This document shows positions 1 to 12,335 of a DNA stretch of 64,000 nucleotides, piece by piece. How positions within the stretch are numbered: the first letter of the stretch is position 1; each line of letters begins with the position of its first letter. The position numbers and the translations under genes are program-made. The notes under the pieces were generated by a model. That model was given only the letters and a program-made list of their open reading frames with translations. It made no database searches and was not told the origin of the DNA. Origin of the DNA: Ottelia alismoides (taxonomy: Eukaryota; Streptophyta; Magnoliopsida; Alismatales; Hydrocharitaceae); assembly GCA_037367405.1 (NCBI GenBank), contig JAZKJV010003122.1, positions 124,001-188,000 of the forward strand. Direction: 5' to 3'.

Positions 1-347
1 CTTGTCTTTTATTACATTATCTTTATTTTTCCAAAATAAAAAAAATATAAAATATAAATTATAAAAATCAGAAAATTAAAAATCAAATACAAAAATAAAA
101 ATAAAAAAATTAAAACCCCACAAAAATTCCTTTGATTGCTTGCTTAGTGTAGACTTCACACACATTCACTTGTGCACAATTATTTGAATAACCCTGCTTG
201 CTCCCTGTGTTCGAACTCTCTGCATACTTGTCCCTATACACCATTTGTGCAAAGTTAAAAATAAATTTTAACTCCACATTTATTTCTAATTATTGATCTT
301 TAGTGTGGGTTAATTGTTGACTTTAATCGAGATTTGCGTGGTCGACA
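1..347 (+). mobile_element. 3' end of an Athila-type LTR (fragment)
   Basis: This AT-rich stretch ends in a signature shared with the 3' ends of the other long LTRs in the window: a 'tgtgttcgaac' block, then a 'gtgggttaattg' block, then a terminal GTCGACA. The same order is seen, reverse-complemented, at the end of the element B LTR (51159-51330). Nothing like a primer-binding site follows at 348, so this is more likely a 3' LTR or solo LTR than a 5' LTR. The rest lies left of the window. The family assignment is by my own comparison within the window. Confidence 0.5.
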
Positions 348-397
348 CTTCGACTGAGTTCCCGCTTTGTGTGGAACTTAAGACCATCTAATTTCGG

Positions 398-852
398 TTA
401 AATCAACGGCACTTGAGGCCGGCGGCTTAGGCATTCTTCAAAGGGCCCACGAGATTCAGCAGGAGGCCGCCAAGGGCTGGGCGACGGTGGCGGGGGCCTG
501 GGTGAGGCGGTGCTGGCGATGATGGTGGTGCCCGGCAAGAAGGGGAAGGCTTGGCGACAGCGATAGGCCTTGGTGGTAGCCGGCAAGGGGCCGAGGTGGC
601 CTCGGCGGCGCGGGCGGAGAGAGAAGAGGGGCTGGCAGGTGGGGATCTAGGGTTAAGGTATTGGAGCTCCGGTCTAGGTACGCCGCTCTGATACCATGTT
701 GGAAGAAAAATAAGAGATGATTTATTTCTGAGAACCCTGGGCTCTCTTATATAGAGGAGAGACCTATGGGTAAATTACATAAGGTGGAAAAACAGAAATA
801 CAAATAAGCAAACGATACTTCTAGAATATAGAAATACACAAATATCACTACA
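398..852 (-). mobile_element. 5' end of a small copia-like LTR element
   Basis: Read on the minus strand, an LTR of about 156 bp (697-852) begins TG and ends CA. It is followed directly by TGGTATCAGAGC (685-696), which is complementary to the 3' end of plant initiator tRNA-Met. A TATA box lies inside the LTR near 746-756. The GC-rich stretch 398-684 would be the leader or the start of the internal region and has no recognisable gag. The LTR abuts LINE B remains at 853. The second LTR is not seen in this window, so the element is partial. The short LTR and lack of coding are in the style of TRIM or other non-autonomous elements (inference). Confidence 0.55.
685..696 (-). promoter_or_regulatory. 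primer-binding site (initiator tRNA-Met)
   Basis: The minus strand reads TGGTATCAGAGC directly against the TG...CA LTR boundary at 697. This is the common copia/chromovirus initiator-Met PBS. Confidence 0.65.
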
Positions 853-3800
853 GCATCTCTTCCATTCACTGACAATCTCAGACGCCGTAACCAACCTGCC
901 CGTTATAGCCCTCCCCGGAATAAATGTCGAATGCTCCGGTGAGATAATCTCGTGAAGCACCATCCGCAACCGATTCGCAAGGATCTTCAAAACCACCAAG
1001 TAAATAGCATTGGACAATGCAATAAGCTTGTAATCCTCCACCTTAGTCGGTGTGCCCTTTTTGGGTGATAGAAAGATGATTGCCTTGTTCGACCTTTCAA
1101 ACCCATGTTTCCAGTTCTGAACTCCTACACATCCATGACATCCTTCTTCACCAACTCCCAAAACTCCCTGTAGAATGCCACTGGGAAGCCATCTGGACTC
1201 GACGAACCATCAGCATTCAACTGGAACAGCGCTCGTCTGGCTTCCTCTTTCGAGAACTCCGCAACCAACATCTCAGAATCCCCCCCCCCCCCCCGTAATT
1301 CGTGAAACGCCCTTCCCCTACCAACCCTAACCATGCGAGTCCTTCGCTTGGCAAAATTCTGAAAGTGCGAATGCAAAACCGAACCCACTTCCCGATCCCC
1401 CTCCACCACCACCCCCAACAGCCACCGAATGAATCATGTTTATGCGCCTTCTCTAACTAGCCATGGCGTGGAAAAACTTTGTGTTTGCATCCCCCTCCCT
1501 CAACTATCTCTGCCTGGATTTCTACCTCCAAATGATCCTTTTTGTCTTCAAAAATAATCTCCTTTAAGCATCCACCTCTTAGCAACAATTCTCAGCAGGC
1601 AGAACCCTCTTGTCCTCCAATCAGTCTAATCTGCAGATCTCGGCCTGGGCCACCATCCACCAGTTCCTCAGCGCACGGTTTGCCCTATTGAACCCCATCA
1701 AGTGACATCTGATTGCCACCAACTTGGCCGTCAATTTGACTATGGCCAATCTAGAAAGATTGCAGCTCTCCCAGAAGACCGCGACCGAATCACGAAAATT
1801 GTCCTCCAAAGACGAAGCGAAAGAAGGATTGGGGTCGCACCGCCTCCCTAGACGACCAGAATAGTGGAGTATGATCTGAATGCGCCCTGGGTAAAGCACG
1901 AACCTCCGCCAACGGGAAATCCTCCAGTGCCATCGCAGACATCAAGACTTATGAAGGCGAGATCGCGACCGTACGTTACGCCAAGTGTAAAGACATCCCG
2001 CCGCATTGAACACCTGAAGGCCAAGCTCCATCACCGTTGCCAACATCTCAGTCAAGCCAGCATCCCTGCCTTCACGCCCCCTAGGCCGATCCCCAGGGAG
2101 CATAGTGACGTTGAAATCCCCCTAATAACCCAAACCACGTTGGGAGCCACCGCCCTAGCACCATGCAGTTCATCTACAAGCCGATATATCCCCGTGCCAT
2201 TTGGCGGGCCATAAACGTTCGTCACCGGAATCTTCTTCTCGTCAGCCTTCTGCCCCAACCCATCCCCATAGAGAATCGACCCCGTAAGACCTCCTCCAAC
2301 GAAACCTTATCATCATTCCAACCCACCATCAGCCCCCCAGAAGCCCCCTCAGTTCCACCGCCCTACAATCCCTCATTACGTTGCCCCCTACCTGCCTCCA
2401 CGCTTCAACAACCCCTTAAGAAATCTTCGTCTCCTGTAGAGCAGAATGTTTGCTCCATGTTCCAATATTAGACGCCGAACCATCATCCTCTTTTCAGGCC
2501 TCCCCAGACCCCTAACGTTCCAAGATAAGATATTCATCTAGCAACCTTGAAAGCCCCAGAAGGTGCCACAAGGCCGAGACAAGTCAGCAATGCTGCTTTC
2601 GGTAGCCCAACCGATGCCTCATCAGCTGCCAAGCTTGCACCCCTCGCATCATTGTCACCGCCTTCTCCCATCATCCCCAAACTCTTGTAAATCTCGAGTC
2701 GCTTGCGTTTTCTTCACTCTCTCAGCCCCCTTCGAGAGTAGCTCCAACCAAAACGACCCGAACCCCGTCGCCCCGCATGTAGCCCCCAACTCACGAAGCC
2801 AAGCTCATCCCCCTACAGGGGTGTCTTCCTGGTGCATAGATGTCCTGACCATGAAATCCGAGACCGTCAAATTCCCACCACCCTGATCAACAAGCAGGTC
2901 CCCGCCTCCCTCGGCACTGTCGCATGGCACTAGAGTGATACTCCTCTCAGTACAACGCGCCTCCTCGATCCCCCTTTTGCCCATCTCAATCGACGGTCCT
3001 TGGTCTTCTTGTTACCTAGCACCAATCGGCCCCTGCCATGGCTGCAACATCGCGCAAATCGGCTTCGCCCACACCGAGATGGAAGTGCTCTCGCCTTGAC
3101 GAGCCGGAAGGTCAAGTGACGGCAAAAGAGCGATCCGCGAGCTGTTGCCCCCGTTGCATTAGATGCCACCAGTTCATGGGACCGCGTCGCTTGAGGCTGT
3201 ACCAGCACCTCCCTCAAAACATGTCATATCGCCTCCCCACAGCCAGGCCGGGAGGCCTCCAACTCCTCTGGCATACACGCCACCTGCCTGCCCACATCCC
3301 CTATAAAGGATTTCCAGGCCCTACTGAAGGCGAAGGGTCGCCTTCCCACGTCCTCAAAGTCCTCGGAAGTCGCCACCACCGTTGGGATCACTACCCGATC
3401 CGCAAAAGGGAGAAGGTCCGGAGAAGCACCCAGCACTCGATCCTCAACCGAATGGAGATCCGAGATCGAAGATACCCCCTCCACGAGGATCCGATCTGCT
3501 ACATGCTCGAGTCGTCTTTCGAATCACGCACTGAGTTCGAGCAGCTCGCCCGACCCCCATCCATTCCAGCCGCCAACTGATGGAGATCCAACCCGATAAG
3601 GCACTCGAAGCCACGTCAGCGAAAGAGCATGGCCCCCTACACCATACTTCGGGAACCCCAAACGGAGTCTTGGGACCCCGTACACTTTCTGCCTTTTTTT
3701 CCCAAATTGGATTCCCACATTCAAACCATATGAAAGTGCTGGCCAAACTTCCCCAAGTTGACAACTCCAGCCACCGCGCATCTCCGTCTGACCGCACCCC

Positions 3801-4577
3801 CGCATCTTCCATAGTTGTATCTGCCTCGTAGATCTGGATTCGACATACGGATCCGAGCGTCCACGCGTCCATCCCAAATGGGACAGGACGGCAGAACTCC
3901 ATCCCTTCTGCCAACACCTTTGAAGGTTGATCTCGCTGCAGACCGTCAAAAAGCACACGTGCGATCAGCACCACTGACCCTGCCGCTGCCTAAACCGCCT
4001 CCAGGCTTCAACCCAAAAGTGGCAACCCTCGAATCCAAATATGAGCCCCACACCGTCCAGTCTCGTTGACGATGTCTCTAGGCAACGACGTACGCCAGTG
4101 TATGGCCAGCCTTTGCGAGAATCCCATCAGCGAGCTCGCCTCTGTTGCCGAAAGGACCCGCGTGTACACCTCTCCGGCATCAATCCGGACAACGTCTCGA
4201 GTGAATCCCATGCCAATCGTCGCCCCTACATCTTCCATGGCATCAGCCAACTCAAACCCCCACTCTTCTGCAAATCCCCACCAGAAATCGGACCTTCTCC
4301 GCCTTTGGTCGTATCGATTCATTCTCTCCACCCTGCCCCCGCGCGTAGTGGAAGCTCCGATGCCCGTTGTAGCCGCACATGAAGTAGCGGACTGGGTCAC
4401 GACATTCGACCTCCCAGTGACCCCAACCCACCACATCTCAAGAACATGCCCTTCGCTAAGCCGGTCGCCCCCTTCCCCAACCATGCTCCATCCTCGACGA
4501 TGGCCTACGACATTGGTCGTGCCCCTCGACCTGCGTCTACCCTTCTGCCATCAAGCTCGATGGAAGCGATCTCTTCC
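853..4577 (-). pseudogene. LINE B, decayed L1-type retrotransposon
   Basis: Pieces of an L1-type LINE lie in order on the minus strand but in different frames. A probable ORF1 region (about 3000-4484) contains one degenerate CCHC-like knuckle near 4300-4400. An APE-type endonuclease fragment (about 2052-2258) has the NVYGPP motif, followed by a 'WVI.G' block. A linker region lies at 1621-1899. The start of the reverse transcriptase (853-1418) carries SSPDGFPVAFYREFW and a degenerate FIPGRAI box. Homology stops shortly after 'EWKRC' at about 855, so the catalytic YADD region and everything downstream are missing. Many frameshifts and stops, plus a C-run near 1285, show it is dead. The LINE class is certain; the ORF1 limits are approximate. 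Confidence 0.7.
1125..1418 (-). pseudogene. LINE B: N-terminal reverse transcriptase fragment
   Basis: This frame holds the typical LINE region just upstream of the RT fingers: 'FSKEEARRALFQLNAD' followed by 'SSPDGFPVAFYREFWELV'. The next block (775-1161) continues in another frame with 'AIIFLSPKKGTPTKVEDY' and 'LIALSNAIYLVVLKILANRL'. LINE A has the matching blocks at 19900-20170 ('GPDGFPIAFYKDFWELV', 'DFRSIAISNALYLIVAKVFA'). A frameshift between the two pieces makes it non-functional. Confidence 0.7.
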
Positions 4578-4756
4578 CATGGGCTACAACATAAAAGGTG
4601 TGATGCCTTTTCCAAACCGTAAGCTCCATAGAAAAGATAAAAAAATATTACATGGAAGCCCTTAGAGAGATGTATAATGACAAGGGTACTCTTAGATATT
4701 TTTTATTGCTAAAAGTTGCATATAACTCCTCAATGTTGGGCACGAATTGCATCAAT
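4578..4756. repeat. copy 1 of a ~180-bp dispersed repeat
   Basis: The sequence from 'catgggctacaac' through 'gtgtgatgccttttccaaacc' to 'caatgttgggcacgaatt' recurs with few changes at 22323-22503. In this copy it overlaps the extreme 3' end of the chromovirus-like pol reading frame at about 4735. It may therefore be the 3' non-coding part of that element. Both copies sit next to the 5' end of a LINE. Confidence 0.6.
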
Positions 4757-5179
4757 TCCTCCCTGGTAAGAAGAATCTTGCTCCGGCAAGATTGCGTTGT
4801 AGTAGCTCTGCAGACGATGGTCAGGGAGAAAACTTTCTAATTCATGCTCCTCAACCCACAAACTAACTTTTAGGGAATGTTCCTTCCATCGCTGGACGAG
4901 CCCATGATATGTTGCCAATTCGCAAATATCAAGGATGTCTTTGAAAATATCCGAACACAATGTTGTTGCGGTGATTGTTGGTGATGGCTTCATCTGTGGA
5001 AGCTCTAGTATAGTTGCATCTCTGTCAACATCTGATAACGATGAGGTGTTGATCGCTGGAGGGAGGTCTATTGCATAAGCATTTGGACCCAACTTCTTGA
5101 TTCTGAAAGGATCAATTTTGTCTGGGCTTAATTTGTGGTGGGGTCGCTCGAGAAAACACTCTTCCCATAAATGGACCAT
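4735..5179 (-). pseudogene. chromovirus-like gypsy: integrase C-terminal end
   Basis: The minus-strand frame contains 'FLERPHHKLSPDKIDPFRI' followed by 'LGPNAYAIDLPP', the C-terminal integrase block of plant chromovirus-type Ty3/gypsy elements. The extreme C-terminus reads 'ILPEQDSSYQGG'. I cannot confirm an intact chromodomain. It belongs with the integrase core at 5339-5704 and the gag at 13644-14496. The intervening copia insertion and frame breaks make the whole element a relic. Confidence 0.6.
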
Positions 5180-5338
5180 AATTGAAATCCTACCTAAATC
5201 CCATCTGTCTCACTTGGGCATTGGCTTGTTTTGGGTATGTGGTTGATGTAATTTGGGATTTGGTGTAGATTTCGTGGTGGAGTTGACAGGTAGGATCAAC
5301 CATACGGTCACGAATTGCACCAGCTAACCTGAATTTAA

Positions 5339-5704
5339 CTAGGAGACTTGATCAAGGACATATGGAATGGAACATTCATAAAAAAATTCAAAAGGAGACT
5401 TTCCAATGTATTGATAAGATGAACAATTACAAGAAAATTCTACACAAAGAAGAACCGAGTTCCATTGAGTAGCTTGTTTTCCTCTGAAGCAATGCAACAA
5501 GTGTCCCAAAGATTTGATTATCACTTCTGTTTGACCATTAATTTGGAAGTGATATGCAATGTTATAGTGTAAATGCATGCCCGACTTAGACAATGGCTTG
5601 ATGCCCTTATCATACAAAAATAAATGAGGTATGTAACGCACACGGACAACTTCCTTATAGAAGGGACCAACTTTATGGGATACATCAAAGGACTTCATAC
5701 ACAT
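5339..5704 (-). pseudogene. chromovirus-like gypsy: integrase core fragment
   Basis: The translated frame shows a degraded integrase catalytic core. A 'YHFQINGQTEVI' block (usually YHPQTDGQTEV) precedes 'LGHLLHCFRG', 'WNSVLLCVEFSCN' and 'GKSPFEFFY'. This is the region around the last acidic residue (E) of the DDE triad. The two aspartates upstream are not recognisable. RT and RNase H, which should lie between here and the protease remnant at 6264-6617, are absent, implying an internal deletion. Confidence 0.6.
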
Positions 5705-5907
5705 GACAATGTGTTATTTTAGAAATTGGATCAATCATGGCAAACTCAGAGTCAACCTTCCTATTGGTTTAGAGAAGCATTATTACATAGTGCGTAGGGA
5801 TATCTTCTTGATGATGTGTAGGAATGGACCAAGGGTTGTAGGGGTCCAAACTCTGCTTTTGACCCTTCGATGACCTCTGATCATGGGGCAAGTGGGATAA
5901 GTCGGCA

Positions 5908-6617
5908 TCAAGGACATGATTCATGTGGGGTTGTTTGTCTCATAGAGGTGGGGGTTTCTTGGGAACGACATCCACGTATTCTTCTAGAGGTCAGGGCAAC
6001 TTCGTAGTTCGCTAGGTCTAGGTTCATAGCATCGTACCCAATCTCTTCACTAGTAAGAACAAAAATAACTAGTGACTCTCGAGGATGAAGTTGGAAAATA
6101 GAGGCACCAAGAATCTCAGATGGCTTATATCTGTAATGAGGTGACTCGGTCATCATAAAGTTTTGATGATCGATCTGGGGACATTTGCTAGATATTATGA
6201 GCATATGGTTGATATTGAAGGGTGATATGGGTCTTGTCCATCACGTTGGCATCCTTCATCCCTTCATGGTTTGTACCTTGGCCAAACTGCCAATACCTCC
6301 ATAGACGTGATGTAACAACATACCTCATCTTCATAGGTCGGGCTAAGGGAAAGTTTAATGAGGTGTTGGCATTGACTTGGTATTTGGTACCCTTTCTTAT
6401 GCCCTATCACACTACTTGGTCGATCCCAAGGTTGCATTAGCTCCCCCAACTTGTCGACTACCTCTTGTGCTACAACATTTCCTATGTTTCCTCTAATGAT
6501 GATTAGAGAGTCACGACGGTCATTGGAAGTACATACGATGTGAAATGTGCCCCTTCTTAACCAAGCATCACATTTTCCAATTTCGTGTGCTAGTGTGAAT
6601 TGTGGCACAAACTCCAT
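5908..6617 (-). pseudogene. gypsy remnant between gag and integrase (protease/RT N-terminal region?)
   Basis: Two minus-strand frames (5908-6204 and 6264-6617) carry degraded polyprotein sequence. The context between gag (13131-14496, across the copia insertion) and integrase suggests the protease and its flanks. 'LIIIRGNIGNVVAQEVVDKL' resembles the stretch before the protease of chromovirus gag-pol. I do not see an intact D(S/T)G active site. The assignment rests mainly on position. Confidence 0.35.
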
Positions 6618-6712
6618 TAGTGCACTATTTTCTCCTTTAAGGCCGTGTTTAATAAAAGGGAAAGGTCCATTAATGTCTGCATCAACCTTACTAGTCTTAT
6701 AATATTTCTTGT

Positions 6713-7028
6713 TGTTAGAAAATATGAATGCGGAAGTGTGCCGGAAATAATGATAAAAGAGATATTGAACACCCGAATTTTAGCGTGGAACCCTACTCCT
6801 TAAGGAGCGGGATGAAACCACAGGAGAATGCCTCAAAGGGCTGGTGTATGCATTGCACTTTCTCACTGGATACAATGGGTGTGGGGGTCTATATATAGCC
6901 CTCACTGAATCTCCACATCCTACAGACGGTACATACGAGACTAAACAACTGGATGGGGTAAATGGATACTGGAGAGATCCATTTACCCATCTTCCACACA
7001 AGTGATGCATACAACCTATACTCCAACA
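6713..7028 (-). repeat. copia-like element 3' LTR
   Basis: This is 316 bp, TG...CA, and the same length as the partner at 12875-13190. It contains a TATA-like 'ctatatatag' around 6891-6900. The polypyrimidine 'gtccccctcaagc' follows on the plus strand, which is the PPT on the element's sense strand. Confidence 0.85.
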
Positions 7029-8716
7029 GTCCCCCTCAAGCTGGAGCATGCAATGCTCAGCTTGGACAAACAGAAAGAAATCTCAACTCACGCTACAAGA
7101 CACTACATACAATATCAGCTCAACTAACAAAACTGTCGGTTGTTGCCGAGGACGTTGCTTCTTATGCCATGCAGGTGAGGAGGACGAACGGGCTGGAGTG
7201 TTAGTCCAACCGAATCTCCTCGTCGGAGAGCATGTGCTATGCTTGTCAGAGTCACTGCAACTGAAAATGAGTCTCCTCGTCGGAGTACTCTAGCCTGCCA
7301 CAACATGTGGACAACTGCTCCATCTCTGAAAGGGCCGAAAAGAGCATCGCTAATTATGCATACATAGATCTTTAAAGATGGGTCTCTCTCATAGGGATCT
7401 CAAAGTGGGCTCTCTCTCATAGGAACTTCGGAAGGATCTCGTACTGGAGTTCATGATCGCTGGAGAATGGAGTATGATAGTCTCCTCGTCGGAGAACTGG
7501 GACTCTCCCTTCTGGCTACTCTACTCTGGAGTCCCTATGAAACAACATGAAAACCCTAGCCCATATGGCATATGGAATGGGATCTCTACTCTGGAGTCCC
7601 TATGGAACACATGAAAATCATGACTGAACTCAAAAAGATGGCAAACATGTGCACATCTGAAAAGACCGCATACATGTGTGCCTGAAACTGAGGACTCGGA
7701 ACCAATCTGACGTCGTGTTTGAATATCTAATCATCTATAGAGTCTGGAAACTGGTTGGTCTGGAATCTGACATCCGAATCTGAAACAGACATGTGTCTCT
7801 ACACAATACTCCCCCTTTCTCTCATACTGGTCGGAATGACAAACATCGACCAACTAGGGAGAAGACAACAAAGATGGAGAAACAAAACATCACATAAGCT
7901 GTCTACAAATTTTCTCATCTATTCTTCATCATTTTTTTCTCGGTTATTTCATTCATCGTTTTTTCTAATAGCCGTCACAATTTTTTGTCAAGAAGTTGTT
8001 CATTTTTTTGTTGCTTTTTTTCGCCGATACGATTTTTTTGTACGCACCTTTTTAAAAAAATATTTTTTTAACACAACATGTCTTGGGCTACTTTTTCTCA
8101 TCTCTTTTCTATGGCCCAACTCAGGGCCCAAATATCTCCCTCTTTTCTTTAACATCAAAACACACAGCCCAAGAGCCCCCATCCCCTTTTTTATATTGAG
8201 GGATCCCTATCGGGAAACCCCTTACGAAGGTCATGGCGTTAGTCTGCTAATTAGGGTTCCCCTCGTGGGAACCCATCTCACGAAAGACGGGAGCGCCGCC
8301 GCTGACAAGGGAGCTCGCCACTGCCATCGATGAAGCTCGCCATTGCCTGCGGGGTGGTTAGCGTGGAGCATCGCGCCGCCTGCGCGCTGCCGCGAGGAAA
8401 TCGGTGCGACCGATTGAGGGCTCCACCTGGATCCGGAGGGGCATCTGGCGGTGGAGGAGTTCCACCAATGGAGCCCAAGGGCGGTGCCGTCTGCACGATG
8501 TCGATGCTCGGGGAATCGCTGCCTGGAAGGGGAATCGTTGTATGTGCGGCTAGGGTTGCTGCCACCTGGAGAATCGAAGAGAGTGGGAAGGGGGGTCCTC
8601 GATCTGCAAAGGTTGCCGCCGCCTTGGGTTCTGCCTACGGGAATGCACATGAGTTGCTGTAGCGATGGAGATACCGCCCGAAGGGGGTTTTCTCGCACTA
8701 CCAACCTGAACTGTAT
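7029..8716 (-). other. non-coding internal region of the copia-like element (3' part)
   Basis: No copia protein motif is present. 7200-7600 has short repeats: the near-palindrome CTCCTCGTCGGAG occurs at 7216, 7273 and 7482, and a 'ctactctggagtccctatg' block occurs twice (about 7525 and 7576). 7900-8100 is T-rich. 8223-8704 is GC-rich and open in several frames, but no protein family is recognisable. It may be captured host sequence or leader-like DNA. Confidence 0.5.
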
Positions 8717-11700
8717 TGTAACATCCGGGAATTTGCGTAAACCCGAACTCGTCCGAATTTGAGTCTAATGAACCCAAAAACGTTGTCGGTTAATACTAAA
8801 CAACCTAAAACGACCAATTGATCATGAATTAAAAGTCGTTCGGACGAAATCGACCAAAAATCGGTCACACCGTAACGCGCGTCGTGAAAAGCCGCGACGC
8901 AAATTCGGAAACCGCGAAACAAACCGAGACCGTCATTAGATCCGATTCGACGACACGAGACCAACGGAATCGACCGTTCGTCAATCGGAGGTCATATGAT
9001 ATTTTAAATTACAAAATTTAGTCTTAGACAAAAGCCGTATCCGAAAATTTCGGGTATTCGAAACCCGATCGGAAGTATATCAACATTATACTCATATTGA
9101 TCGCCGTTCCGAGACGATCAAAACAAGATACTGCGTGTCAAAATCCGACACTCAAGGCGCACGTACGCGCGACTTTTAAGATTTTCACAAAAGTAAAACA
9201 TATATATAATAATTATATATATATAATTTACTATTACAGAGTAGCAAGTTGTGCTACGGTTAAAAATAAATAAATAATTTTTTTTCAGAAATTTTCAGCC
9301 CATTTGGCACCTTAATTAACACTTGGCCTAATACCCTCCAAGTGGCTTCTAAAAAACTTGTACAATTGGCAACCAATTAAACCTCATCCCAAGTCCCCCT
9401 CCCTTATTTATATCTCCCAAAAAGGGCCACAGCCGTTCCCCATTAGCAGCTTCTATTCCTTTCTATTCTTCTCCTTTTCTCCTAAATTAAGTCAACACCA
9501 AAAAGCCCAAATTCCCTATCAATTTCAGACAAAGGGACCATCTTCTACCCCCTTCCTGCTGTTGTCCAGCAGTCCTGGAATACTTCTTTGAGCTCTAGAG
9601 AATGCAGCAAGCAAAGAAGTCTAAGGAGGAAGCTGCTCCTCTTTGAATTGGTGTTCATGCATGCAAGATTCAGCCCTCCTTCCTCCAAAATTCCATCCAA
9701 AGGTACCTCCTTCCCCCACCCTTTGCTGCCATGCATGTATATTAAACTTGATTTATCTTGAACAATCCCTGGCCCATCTCTTTGTTGCCATACATGGTCA
9801 ATCAAGCCTCCATCTTGCATGCTCATGTCTTTAAAAAAAATTATTGCATTACCAACAGTAATGCTTTAATCTTTTTCTAAATTAGATTTTAAGTTACTGC
9901 ATGTTAAATATGAAGAAAAATATATGTGAAAGCATGGGTATATTATGATCATCTACCTCTATCAGTACGTGATCTCATTATAGGTATAATTGAATGGTAA
10001 TTTAACATAACCAGCTGTCTAAAAGAACCATTTCTGGGAATTGCATATGATCATTCCATGTGACTATTTTACATTATATGGGTAAATACGAAGATAATAT
10101 GTTGCCGTTTTACAATTCTTTTACAACAGAATTTTGTTAAGTCTTCACTCAAATTTTTAAATAAATATATAAATAAAAAAATTAGGAAGTCACAATAGTT
10201 TGGAAAATAACTCCCTAAAATACATGAATCTGAATCTATATAAACATATGTATACGTATTTTGTGTCTTCCCTCAAAAAAAAAATAATAATGATTGCTTG
10301 TCTTGCTAACCAGACTCCACATTAGGCAACGACGGGCTTTAATTTCTTTCACCTTTCGATCGGTAAGAATAGGTTTTGAAATCCCTCCATAGCATATCTA
10401 TACTTTTTGCACACATCCAATTAATCAAAGCTCAATCAGAGCTCTTCTTCACATCTGATACGACCGAACATCAAAAAAAAAAAGAGAAAAGATATTCTCA
10501 GAAAAAGTTTATGAAAATTTGACGTTATTGGCTCTTTCCATGGAGTAGAGTAGTTATCCATATTGTTCCAACCCGTGTAAATTATGATATTCTTGTTCAA
10601 GATGTTGTGCTTAGTATATATTCCAGTATAACATATATAAATGATTTACATGTAGGCATTAATAAAAATAAAAAATAATAGAAATTTTGGTTAAATTATG
10701 AGTTTTATTTGATTATATCGAAACATACAGAATATGTAGTGAAGGCAAGACAATATGAGATTACGTTGATTTTAATATACGGCCCAACCTTGTAAGTTGC
10801 AAAATTAAAATAATAACATTCTCCTCTTATGAAGTCGACAAATGTTTTCTTAGATCAATCTGAATAGAAATCTTCAATCAATTGATCTTTACATAAAATC
10901 ATCTATTTATCATCAAAGGAGAGTTATGACAAATGCCTATATCCGTAAGTCAGTTATATGGGAGACTGAAAAAGGTTCGAGAAGTCAAGGAAGAAATGGA
11001 GATGATGAATCAATAATGTATGATAATTAATATTGCCGGTCATGGTGACTTTTTACACATGATCGTGCGAGAGCGCGGTGACTCTCACCTGGGCGGGAGA
11101 ATAGGAAGCCCAGTTTGGGCAGCGGCCGCCAAGCGCGCGGGTCTAGGATCCCAATCTTTTACACGGTTTTTACGCGAGCTCGCAGTGTTTTTACGCCTCG
11201 TTGGGATCCCGATTTTAGACCAGTTACGCTGACCCTGTTTTAGGATACCCAGGCGGGGGATCCTTGGTTTTCAGTTTTACGTACGAGCTCGTCCGCCCGT
11301 ACTAGTCGGGCAGTTTTCTAGAGTGACTTTTCTAGGGAGTCTCTCTCACCCGTCTCAGTGGCGTAGTTGGGGAGTAGACCTATCCCTCTATTGAACCGCG
11401 CTTCCAATTAGAGGGCGAGACGGAAGAGCCATTTGTAGGCTTCTTCACAGCTTGAGTTTACTTCGCCAAACAGACTTGGCGATTCTATATCTAAATCATC
11501 CATGTCTACAACATCTGGAGCTACATCTACAACATCTGGAGCTATATCTGAAACATTGAAGTTAAGAATTTGAGAAATTATGATCAAAAGATCATTCTCT
11601 CTACCCAAAATTTAAATAAATTAATAGATCTCTACAATCTCAACTTTTCCATTTTTCACTCACCAACATGATCTCTAAAGAAATTGATATATGCATTCAC

Positions 11701-12330
11701 ACTCATACACTCATGATTACGCAACTGCTATATAAATATGTTACATATGGGAAATGTCGGGTTCTGGGGAAATCATTAGAAACGCATTACAAACAAACCC
11801 TTTTTACGTACGCAAGTAGATGTAGATTTTACGGGTACCACCTTTCTACTTGCCTGCTTTTGTACATATTAAATGTCAAGTTATTTTTATAAATTTTAGG
11901 GAGGTACCAGCAATGGCTGACGCCTCTTCTTTCCTATTGTGTGTGGCAGGTAAACAGCCTGCAGTTCAGTAGCCGCTCAGTATATACATGCTTCCTGGAG
12001 ACAGAGTTTATACTAGACGGTATGAAGTACTTTGTCTCAGTTTTTGTCTAGTTGGGGATGTATATGCTATCTCTTTTGTATCACTTGGGATATATGTTGT
12101 AATATGGAAGATGCTTGTGCAAGTTGTAAATGGATATGAATATTAATGAAAAAGAATTTTGGTGTCAATTGTATCTCTTTTACTTGTGGTTATGTTGTGA
12201 ATATGAATGTCATGTGAATAATTAGCCGCGCGAAAAATTTTCCCTGCTTTTCTCCAACTTCTACGATCAATGTGAATGAAATATTGCGAAATGCGTCGTA
12301 AACGGGTACCCGGATCCTGAGGGGTTCACA
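8717..12330 (+). mobile_element. solo LTR, chromovirus (Tekay/Del)-like, ~3.6 kb
   Basis: The segment starts TGTAACATCC and ends GGGGTTCACA, an imperfect terminal inverted repeat typical of Ty3/gypsy LTRs. It is flanked by the perfect 5-bp duplication TGTAT (8712-8716 and 12331-12335). No PBS, PPT or gag-pol is found between the ends, so I read it as a solo LTR left by LTR-LTR recombination. A plus-strand TATA-like 'cttatttatatctccc' lies near 9410. The Tekay/Del assignment rests on the length and the TGTAAC start and is less certain than the solo-LTR call. Short open frames inside (for example 9358-9834 and 12267-12700) show no recognisable protein. Confidence 0.7.
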
Positions 12331-12335
12331 TGTAT

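Noticed and set aside
2163..4665. Several plus-strand proline/serine-rich frames
   Set aside because: They are antisense shadows of the decayed LINE B coding region on the minus strand.
7755..8333. A 192-codon plus-strand frame, phenylalanine-rich
   Set aside because: It is made of T-runs and runs antisense to the retroelement; the hydrophobicity is a composition effect.
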